This document shows positions 46,603 to 54,926 of a stretch of DNA of 64,000 bases, one piece after another. Each line of letters begins with the position of its first letter. Position 1 is the stretch's first letter. Location of the stretch: assembly GCA_025765595.1 (NCBI GenBank), contig JAIVFH010000027.1, positions 1-64,000 of the forward strand, written 5' to 3'. A program made the position numbers and the translations under genes. The notes under the pieces are model-generated. The model had not been told where the DNA came from. It made no database searches and was given only the letters and a program-made list of their open reading frames with translations. The stretch is from Obelidium mucronatum. Lineage: Eukaryota > Chytridiomycota > Chytridiomycetes > Chytridiales > Chytriomycetaceae.

Positions 46603-47817
46603 TTATAGAACAAATACACGGCTAGAACAATCCGCACAGGGCCCACATGCAACATTCCGATCAATGCCCAGAACATTCTTGACCGCTCTCGGTAGTTTGG
46701 GTGCAGGGATGTGCGAAAGATCCGTCAATTTAATTGGATTTCCCGAAGAATTGGCCGCAGGAGTGGCTGCATCGGCGGTAACCTTGTTGATCAACAATTT
46801 CCTTTCATTGTGATAGAGCTGAATATAGTCGGGTATGCACTCCAGCTCCATTGCGAGTAGTTCTGTCCGGTGTCGTTCTTCCGAGAGTGCTTGTCGAGTA
46901 AGTTGGATTTCCCGTTTGAGCGCTTCTACTTCATCAGCGAGTGGATTGGGGATGGGCAGTGAATTGATCTCATTTGAGGTATTATTATTGAATACTTCCG
47001 GCTCTGTACTTGAAGCGACATGAGAAACTGTTTCTGATGCTTGAATAGTAGCATCTTTCACAGATATTGGAGGTGAGGGGGGTTGTGGAGGTAATGATAC
47101 TGGTGTTGTAGTTGTTGGGGCAATGGTGGTAGCACTGGCAGCAACCGAATTTCCGGTCCGAATCACCTCCTTCAACATTTCCGTCTCTTCCCTTAATGCT
47201 TCCAGGCTTTGAACTTCGGTTGTCAGTTTTGCTACAGCCCGAGTAGCGGTGTCCAGCTCGACATACAAGGCAATCTTTTCGTTCTGCAGCGCCACTTGGG
47301 CCTGCCGCAGTTCCCCCAGCTGATCAATCAGCGCCTTGTTGTCGGCAAGCAGGTCTGCCGCCCGCTTGTCCGCCGCCGCCAGCTTCTCAGCGCACGCGCC
47401 GAGATCAAACTTGGCCATCTCCATCGCGCGCGCCTTGGCGTCGCCGGAGGCCGCCGCCGCCGCCAGCGCCGCTTCTTTTTCCGCCAGCGCGGCGGCGAGG
47501 CCCAGCGCGCGCTGCTCGGCCTGCGCGCGCGCCTGCGCCTCGCTTGCGGCCGCCGCCGCCGCCGCCTCCGCCCGGCGCTCGTTCTCGGTGCGCTGTGCGG
47601 CGGCGGCGGCGTCGGCGGCGTCAAGCCGTGCGCGCAGCCCGGCGGCGTCGGCCTTGGCGTCTTCGAGGCTGGCAAGCAGCGCCTCGACGGCGTCGCTCTT
47701 GGCTGCGAGCTGGCCAATCAGATCGCCCGCGTCGCCCGCGTCGTCGTCTAGCTCCTTCTTCTTCTGGAACTTGGCCAGCCGCTTCCGTCCGAGTGCCGCG
47801 AGCTCTTTGGCGTCCAT
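46603..47817 (-). CDS. GM130-like golgin
   Basis: Single-exon coiled-coil protein of 404 aa. The N-terminus MDAKELAALGRKRLAKFQKK resembles the golgin start that binds p115 in GM130. The middle is an Ala-rich coiled coil (GC-rich DNA 47280-47760), then a Thr/Ser/Pro linker. The C-terminus has CIPDYIQLYHNERKLLINKV, close to the GM130 family block IxxYIxLYxxQRxLL. It ends ADCSSRVFVL. The likely place is the cis-Golgi as a tether; the end lacks a clear GRASP-binding hydrophobic tail of the animal type, although it finishes in hydrophobic residues. BICD-type or other golgin families are less likely alternatives. Confidence 0.7.
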   Translation of the reverse strand: MDAKELAALGRKRLAKFQKKKELDDDAGDAGDLIGQLAAKSDAVEALLASLEDAKADAAGLRARLDAADAAAAAQRTENERRAEAAAAAAASEAQARAQAEQRALGLAAALAEKEAALAAAAASGDAKARAMEMAKFDLGACAEKLAAADKRAADLLADNKALIDQLGELRQAQVALQNEKIALYVELDTATRAVAKLTTEVQSLEALREETEMLKEVIRTGNSVAASATTIAPTTTTPVSLPPQPPSPPISVKDATIQASETVSHVASSTEPEVFNNNTSNEINSLPIPNPLADEVEALKREIQLTRQALSEERHRTELLAMELECIPDYIQLYHNERKLLINKVTADAATPAANSSGNPIKLTDLSHIPAPKLPRAVKNVLGIDRNVACGPCADCSSRVFVL

Positions 47818-48085
47818 GTGCTTTATTATTAAATTAAAATAAAAAATAAAGTAAATGAAAATAAAAATTAAAAAATACCCAAGACCAATACAGTACTATA
47901 GGTATAGAGGGGGGGGACCATGAAAATTTTCAAAGTCCAAAAAAAGAACAAAGGGGGAAAGAGTCGGAAGGGCGGCACCGCACCGCCAACACCAATAAAG
48001 ACCCCATTTTTTGTACAGACCTTCTCCTTGATTGAAAGAACCGATTGGCAAGCGAAAACTTGGTACTTTGGCCCTTTATACGGGG

Positions 48086-48192
48086 AGTACTGGACTCAAT
48101 ACATTCGGACCCCCCTTTATACCGCAGGAAATACCTCATAATTTTTTAAAAGTACTGGACTCCAATACTTTTGGTATGAAATCCAGTACTCT
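48086..48192 (+). repeat. Left boundary repeats of the element
   Basis: AGTACTGGACTCAATAC (48086-48102) is repeated as AGTACTGGACTCCAATAC (48151-48168). The stretch 48162-48192 (CCAATACTTTTGGTATGAAA, then TCCAGTACT) pairs in inverted orientation with 54869-54902. The bases before it, 47818-48085, are AT-rich with a G8 run and hold no gene I can see. Confidence 0.5.
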
Positions 48193-48351
48193 ACAAAGTC
48201 AAAATAAAAGCCAGCGTTCAAATCAACTGTTCTGTACGCTCTTTGAGTCTTACGAATACTAACGCACACCTGCGACATTTTGTTTCAGCCCCCAATCCGC
48301 AAATACCATGACGTACGTCTTATATATTTTATTATGTGAAGAAACATTATC

Positions 48352-48424
48352 CGTAATGTAGCTTAGTTGGTTTAGGCGCTCCTTTTTTATGATGAGAGTC
48401 GTCAGTTCGATCCCCGCCATTTAT
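48352..48424 (+). other. tRNA-like sequence (degenerate, pol III boxes kept)
   Basis: An A box (TAGCTTAGTTGG, 48359-48370) and a near-perfect B box (AGTTCGATCCC, 48404-48414) are spaced as in a 72-nt tRNA. The D stem GCTT/AGGC pairs with wobbles and the inner acceptor AATG/CATT pairs. The T stem and anticodon stem have mismatches and the anticodon loop is T-rich. It is probably a pseudo-tRNA or the head of a tRNA-derived element. The rest of 48193-48695 shows nothing else clear. Confidence 0.4.
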
Positions 48425-48695
48425 TTTACATCAAAGCTCAAGCAATCTACAAAACAAACTTAAAACAATGCCGACGCGCGGTTACTGAAGGAGAAACCAG
48501 ATTGGTATATGCTATTTATAGTTGAGTTAACTTTTAGACCGCGCTCTAGAGTTTTTGCTCATCTCCCTCGCCTCGTATTCTGTCTCATCACGCTGTGTCT
48601 CGGAATTAATAGTGCGTTTCTTTCTGTGATGGTTCCTGTCCCATCGGATGTTGTGATTCTTTTCGCATTGTATCGAAACAATTGCTGTAAAAATT

Positions 48696-51441
48696 ATGAC
48701 CACACTTCGCAACCGGCTGTTCAGCTACATTTCTGAGAGTGCTTCCGAGGTTGTTTAGCGAAGAAACTTCGGCGTTATTTAAACTGTATTGCAGGGCAGA
48801 AGCCTGGAAGAAATCGTACGTCATAGCGAGTTTCGAGGTCAAACAACTGCTATAAAAAACCATTTGAAGCATCTGGTCACTGCGAAGGTGATTTGTTTAT
48901 TGACTTATCCTATTTTATCTGATGTATTTATTTGACAGGGAACGGTCAGCGTTGTTTCTGTCTCCGGCGTCGATAAATACGCCGCATGTGCTATTCAACT
49001 GAACCAACGAGCAAAGCAGATGATGGATGTAAGATCCTCATCGCAGTCACGCGCGCCTGCGATCGGTCATAAAGGCTGGGCCAGCGAGCACTTGCTTTCG
49101 GATACTTCAGAAAACGACTTTGAGCAAAGTGAGCGTCAAGCTGCAACACGACAAGAAATCAGAAAAGTGTGTATAACCATTTATTAAGCATTCATGGGTT
49201 TATAACTTAATCGCCATTTTCATTCAGAGAATGCAAAGTCTAAAGCGGCCGTCACTTCCACAAACCAACAACCCAAACAAAAGATGCCGCCAACAGCATT
49301 TAAACGAAAGCTGTGATGAGGAAGAAGAATCCAGCACAGAATCCACTGATGATTCAAGTACTGACGAGCGGTTGGGTGAAGCTGGTTGTGACGGTGTTCC
49401 TGACCTGCCAGAAGGGAACGACGCTAGTGAAGGAGCTCTGGACGATGTTGAAAATAATGAAGAACTGTTGAAGCAATTCCCAAGACAAAAGCTTGATCCA
49501 AACCGCATCACTCTTTTCGTGAAAAAGTCGCAGAAGAATCTTGAAATTGTGGCAGTTCCTCTCAGTAAATGCACTGGTGTTCAATTGGGTTATTGGATGG
49601 GTCTCAGCTGCAAGTCGAAGCAGCGGATTAGAGTGAGTAAATTATTTCAAAAATCATCACTCGAAGGTATGCCCAGTCTGAATGGCTTATATTTCGTTAC
49701 TGACGTGCGCAACTTCGACATTAGAAAAGCGTATTTATCTGCGGCTGTTTTTTGAAATGTCTGCGAGTGCTCTTGAGGCTGGTGATGATGGGGCGGTCCT
49801 GACACCAAGTTCAGTACTCACGGCACCTGCCAATCCAACCGAAGAAGACTTCCAAGTGGCCGAAGCAAAAAATAATGCATTGGAGATTTGGTTTCGGCAA
49901 GAGACAAACAAACCACCAGTCAGCCAGGTGGTCAAAACTCCAAAGCGGCAAGGAGCTTCAAAAATTACCGATATAGCAACGCTGGATAGTTTTCAGAAAC
50001 GTCGAATGGCTTCCATGGCCCAAAGACAAGGTCTTGGTGACACGTCTTTATTTTCTGTTGACGAAAGAACGCGTGAGGAAGTCGAAGCCCTCACTGGAAT
50101 GGTTGGTATTTTTTCGGCATTTCCTTTTTTATTGATTTCTCACCAATATTAGGTTACTGCTTTTCGCCAAAATGGATTCCGATTTTCGGCAGCACCTGTT
50201 CAAGAACCGAATACTGCGACACCCTCCAATGGTCACAACATTGGAAACAATCAACCCATCTATAATACTACAGTTTTTAATATCACAACGGCAGTGGCCC
50301 ATCGACAATCTGCCATTCGGCCTGTATTTCAACAAAGTCGACCACTAAATGAAAACGCTGTTCACAGTACCGCTTTGGAAGCAGATGACGACAATCCTAT
50401 TGAGCTGCAAATTAGCGGTGTCACTTACGCTGTGGAGTGGAAACACTTGAGACCCCCAACGTTTCATTTGGAGCTGACTGGAAAATCAAAACCGTCCCTG
50501 CAGGAGTTGTTTCAAAATTGGGATTCAGTAACCCCTGAATATAAACAAAGAAAAGTCAATTGGTCTTTTAAGAGTGGCGTGGATCGCAATTCAACGGAAT
50601 GGGACTTATCAGATGGTTGGATTTCACACTTGTATTCAGTTCTTGGTATTAATTCATCCAACGCAAGATCTAGTTTTCGTGCCCCTTTGTTTGGAGAAAA
50701 AGCTTATGAGTTCTTGCACTGATAAGCGCTTGCATTGGTCCATCAATAAGGAGCGCAATTTGACGATCTGGGAGGTATTCTTTTGAGTAATTCAAGTAAA
50801 TACTAATTTATGCATAGGACGCAATCCAATTCATTAAACATGAATATTCTGACTGGGCATCTTTTGCGGCAAGCCATCCTCTAAAAACCCCAACTATTGC
50901 CTCCGTTCGATCGAAAGTTACCGAGACCCGAAAATCAACATTACCTATTGCTGCCGACCATGCAGTTGAAAAAAGATTGAGACAATTGACATACAAGGAG
51001 AATTCAAGAAGGCAAGAAAAGGCAATTGCAAACGATTCACTAGACTCATACTCGGCAATCACGTGGAAAGACTATTGCTTGGAAAGAAAGCCAAAGCTCT
51101 CAAGTAGCAATAAGCCCGGCAAAGGAGGACATAAACCAAAATCGTTTCCTACTATTAGTCAAGTGTGGCGAACAGAATTTAACTGGCCTTCGAACGGTGA
51201 TTTGAACAGTCGACAAGCTTACCTGAAAAAGAGACTCGACGCATTGGATTCAAGGGACCGAAATCATAGTTCAAAAGGTGGGACTGGAGAATTCGAAACC
51301 AAAGATGGGCTAATACAATACACGGATGGTTCTGTCTTTTGGGTTAACTCTGAGGGGAGTGAAAATGAACAAATCATGATTGTTCCTAGCTATGAAGCAC
51401 ACAACTTAACTTTGGCCGATGCAGCAAACTTAAGTGATTAA
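48696..51441 (+). CDS. Element-borne protein of unknown function, possible DNA-binding
   Basis: Not recognised as a named family. I join about seven exons. Exon 1 is MTTLRNRLFSYISESASE; a 45-nt intron leads to GRSLEEIVRHSEFRGQTTAI, and the first about 70 residues look like a small winged helix. An acidic segment follows (49315-49380). Then comes a conserved-looking part, YWMGLSCKSKQRIR. The C-terminal region is basic: SFPTISQVWRTEFNW then SRQAYLKKRLDALDSR, which recalls the GCR1_C-type DNA-binding domain of Cryptons, but only weakly. It ends at 51439-51441. The place directly upstream of the recombinase, on the same strand, suggests a partner protein of the element. The junction near 50722-50820 is unsure. 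Confidence 0.55.
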
Positions 51442-51519
51442 ATAATAAATTGCTCTTGATTTGAAACTTATTCAACAGCCATTTGTTCACATACTTGCTT
51501 TCAACCACATCTGTCCGGA

Positions 51520-51644
51520 CATAGGTGGGCTCAAATAATACAGCCCCCTTTCCTTGCAGAGGACAGAAAGAATGACAAGCACTGCAAACGGAATCTGCTT
51601 GAGCATAGGTGGGTTCGAAAATTACAACCCCCTTCTCTTGCAGA
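51520..51644. repeat. Two 41-bp direct repeats between the element genes
   Basis: 51520-51560 and 51604-51644 both run from CATAGGTGGG to CTTGCAGA with 34 of 41 bases equal, 84 bp apart. They sit in the 472-bp gap between the unknown gene and the recombinase. On the minus strand they encode KGVVIFEPTYAQAD and KGAVLFEPTYVRTD in one open frame (51685-51386). They could be recombinase or regulator sites, or part of a small gene. Confidence 0.55.
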
Positions 51645-51913
51645 TGCGTGTGGTGGTCGCGTCTTGGTGGCCGCGTTGTGGTCAAACTATGGGAAACTTA
51701 TTTATAGTGGCCTACATTGTCCTACAGTAAGTACATTGAGTAATATACAGTGGCAAAAGGGTGCTTACAAATGTATCAACTGCAGCTGGTGTATTTAGTT
51801 GAATTATTAAAAAAAAAGAGTGCCACGTCAAACACACAGATTCTGAAACCCAATGAAACCACCTACAAATACAACGCCTCCAGTTTCAAAAGATATCAGA
51901 AAATTGAATCAAA

Positions 51914-53682
51914 ATGGAAGCAAGTGAAGATGCACAGGAAAGAGCAGAAGAAACCTTGCTTGCCCGTGCCGATCAGCAGCCCTTTCTTGAAGAAATCAAA
52001 TCATTCCTCATGTCTGACGTTCCTGTCTTAAATCATGATATCGAGCAGATATTACCTCCATTGAGACTTCGTGGTGGCGGAAGTGGTGATTCGCCCACTG
52101 ATGAGGTTGACATGGTTATGGCCGCACTTGATGCAGCTGTCGATACCACATCCAGCAACTCCAGGAAAAAAAAAACAAACAAAATGTATGACACAGTGTT
52201 CAAGCGCTTTGCAGATTGGGTCACAAACTGTGATCCAAATCACGTTCTAGAACGACCAACCAAAGAAACAACCAAACATATCAAGAAATATATTGCTATT
52301 CAATGCGAAGACAAGGATACAAGTCACAATGGAATTTTCCTCAACTGCCAGGGAAAAAGCGTAGGGATTCCTCATTTCTTTTGTCATCTAACAGTGCTCA
52401 GTATTCCTTTGCAAATAGTATTCGTTCCGCTATCAGTTTCTATTATAGACAGCTACAATATGGGCCGTGGGAAATTGATCCGGAAACAGGTCGTGCAAAG
52501 GGAAACCCTGCTCTATCTTCAGAAGTGAAAGATTATATGGCTGGGTTGCGACGACACAAGGTTTGACACACAGCATCTGTAAAACTTACAACATGTTCAA
52601 ATTAGGTTCAAGTGGGTGACATCTCTGCTTCAGTGAGATCTATATCAGCAGCAGATATGAAGAAGATTCATACATATTTGACAACTGACAATAGCACTCG
52701 CCTTCAACCAACAGAAACAAGACATCCACTTGGAGACGCAATTAGTGCCGAGCTCTATGTGAGAAATGAAAAAATAATGCATTTATTAAGATTTCCATTC
52801 ATAGTTGGCGTTTCTAGTGGCGTTTCTGTGCTTGCTGCGTTCAGAAGAGGTGTTAGCAATTCAATCGTCCAACATACGGGTACAAGTATGCAGAAAGGGC
52901 GAGCGTGAATTCCGCTACATTGGAGACGCTGTTCGAGAAGCTACATCTGAAGGTCAAACTCTGACTTTTTCTGAGGACGAGTTTCGATTGGAGATTATGT
53001 TGGTCACAAGAAAAACACACCAAGAAGGAGGTTTGTTTTTCTGACCACACCTATCAATAATTAAATTCAAACCTAGGAATAAAGCCATACTATTTGTGGA
53101 TGGACAGGTCCGATCCACATCTGTGTGCTGTAACTGCTTATTTTCGCTGGCTCTCATTCCTTGGGCCTGAACATAATGGCCATTTGTTTGTTGGAATCAA
53201 AGAAAACAGCCAGCAACTTAAATCCTCCCAAATGGTAGTTTCTTAAAGTCTGATAGTATCCCTAACGTAGTATCTGTTTAGACGCGAGGAATGTTTATAG
53301 CCATGTTCAAAAACGTTCTCAAGGATATTGGATTAGAGTGGAGTTTTTATGGAACACATAGCTTCAGGCGTGGTGGAACACAGTATTTGCTCAACGAGCG
53401 ACGATGGAGTCTTCAGTTGATTTGTGAATGGGGTAATCTTGGCTGTTTTTGTTTTTGACAAGACGTAACCATTTTTATTCAGGAGGATGGTCACTAGATT
53501 ACGATAATATGACAATTGTCAGATATTTGCATGGACTCTACGACATAACACCGGTTCCCCGCGACCAAATGATGAACAAGTCATTCCGATATAGCCACAA
53601 ATGCCATGCATGTGGTCGTGACTGTCCTTGCGGTCCACAATATTCCTTGAGGGGATCAACACCTTACTCAAAATATCGATAG
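51914..53682 (+). CDS. Tyrosine recombinase (Crypton-like transposase)
   Basis: DNA strand-exchange enzyme of a mobile element. The N-terminal segment holds PPLRLRGGGSGDSP (about residues 48-61). The core-binding SAM-like domain includes VFKRFADWV and RSAISFYY. The catalytic domain has box I arginine in LCLLRSEEVLAI (52823-52858), HSFRRGG (H-x-x-R, about 53359-53379), a Trp in CEWGGWSLD and the tyrosine in IVRYLHGLYD (about 53516-53545). The C-terminus has a Cys cluster HKCHACGRDCPCG. Introns at 52562-52606, 52756-52800, about 53028-53076, about 53235-53280 and about 53432-53482. The frame changes by one base in an A run near 52363, the only obvious damage. All core catalytic residues I can identify are present. 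Confidence 0.8.
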
Positions 53683-53752
53683 CTATGATATAATATTTCT
53701 TTTGTTGTGACTTTATTTACTTAAATAAACAAAACTCGTAAATAAACATAAC

Positions 53753-54808
53753 TCAGTCATAAAATTCCATAAAGAGTTCTTTTTCATATCTCATAATTGC
53801 TTGAGTCCATGTGAACCATGACATTCCAATGATAATGGAATCGCAGATGTCATGGCTTTCCAGAATTGTTTGGTCGTGTACAAGAAGACGGCCCCGTTGA
53901 ACAAAATCTGCCACTTTTTCCTTACAGATTTTCTTCTTTAATCGTCTCATTTTATCAGCTCGAGCATTTTTCTGAGCTTGTGTTGCCCGTTTCTAAAAAG
54001 TGGATTGTAAGAGACAAGAGCAGTAAAATTAGAATAAACTTACAGGAAGACTCGAAACTGTCCCAGAGAGACCCCAGAGTAATGAAACTTTCTTTGGGTC
54101 AACTGTATTGGCCTTGAAGCTTGCGACAATCATACAGCCAATTGCGTAATTGGCCACAAGGGCCTTGGAATGTCGTTTAAAGGACCAGAACTGCTCTTCT
54201 ACAATGCAATTCAAGTGCATGCCTCGTAGAGTGGGCGGGATAAGATCCAGAATCTGACGAATCGCAGCATGGACAGCTTCGGCACGTACTCCCATCGAAT
54301 CGTCCATCTGTCCAACCGAAAGTGAGCCACTGGAAACCACTCGAAATACCGGCTCGTTGCATAGCGTTCTCAGGGATGGCACGAGAAGAATGGTAAATCC
54401 AAGATTTACCACTCCAGGATCGATAACAACAACAAGGCGCTTGTGCTCCTCGCGCGACGGAGCTTCCCAGTGATGGCAACGCTCAACCCAATATTCCAAG
54501 GAGTTGGCCAATCGGCGCTGTAGGCCATCGCGGGTGCCAGTTACATTGAGGCCACTTGCTCGACACGCTTTCTTCAGCTGGGCCAGTGACATCCCAGTAA
54601 AGGGAAAGACGTACGGAAATCTTACTGGCGCAGAGTGCTTGGAACTGTCAGATGACGTGCTCATTTCGTCGTCGTCGCTGTCAATAACAATAGGGATTTG
54701 ATCAACCATATGTTTGTGATTCAAGTTTGGAATAAGGGGTAAGAAACCTTCTCCTTTATACTTTTTGGCTGTTCCAAATATAGCCCTCCGGATAGAGATA
54801 CGTTTCAT
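53753..54808 (-). CDS. Cce1/Ydc2-type Holliday junction resolvase with SAP domain
   Basis: RuvC-fold endonuclease that cuts four-way junctions; the family acts on fungal mitochondrial DNA. The N-terminus is basic (MKRISIRRAIFGTAKKY), fitting a mitochondrial leader. The SAP helix pair TGMSLAQLKKACRASGLNV follows (about 54530-54590). The four catalytic acids are visible: VVVIDPGVVNLGF, CIVEEQFW and HDICDSIIIG (D..D). One intron near 53998-54045. The start at 54808 was chosen over a longer open frame because the upstream part is unlike the family. It lies inside the inverted boundary motifs of the element, so it is either a host gene trapped by chance or cargo/partner of the recombinase. Divergent from IFT172. 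Confidence 0.8.
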
Positions 54809-54868
54809 GGTGCTTTGCGTGAGTGGTGGGTTGGTGGTCGTAGGTTGGAGTACATTTTTTTGGGACGA

Positions 54869-54902
54869 AAAAGTACTCGCATTTATACCAAAAAGTACTG
54901 CA
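54869..54902 (-). repeat. Right boundary repeat of the element / TATA-like region
   Basis: Read on the minus strand it is GCAGTACTTTTTGGTATAAA then TGCGAGTACTTT, matching 48162-48192 at about 24 of 31 aligned bases by eye. It also holds TATAAA about 75 bp before the resolvase start, so it could equally be a promoter. It ends 25 bp before the IFT172 start codon. Confidence 0.5.
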
Positions 54903-54926
54903 CTGACGGAAAGAATTAAAAATAAA

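Larger units (their letters stand above)
48086..54905. mobile_element. Putative tyrosine-recombinase transposon (Crypton-like)
   Basis: About 6.8 kb between the golgin and IFT172 genes. Related AGTACT-rich sequences lie at both ends in inverted orientation (48162-48192 and 54869-54902). Inside are a tRNA-like sequence, a multi-exon gene of unknown function (48696-51441), a tyrosine recombinase (51914-53682) and a Holliday junction resolvase (53753-54808, minus). No target duplication was identified and the exact ends are not fixed. Known Cryptons lack terminal inverted repeats, so this may be a different family, or the end motifs may be promoter elements and the element smaller. Confidence 0.5.

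Noticed and set aside
47209..47842. Plus-strand frames opposite the golgin
   Set aside because: Shadows of the Ala-rich coiled coil.
47880..48060. Possible small genes in 47920-48262
   Set aside because: Short frames in both directions without matches; the sequence looks like repeat or element edge.
53753..54808. Viral origin of the resolvase
   Set aside because: RuvC-fold resolvases also occur in large DNA viruses, but the SAP domain plus Ydc2-type layout is that of fungal mitochondrial enzymes, and nothing viral is nearby.
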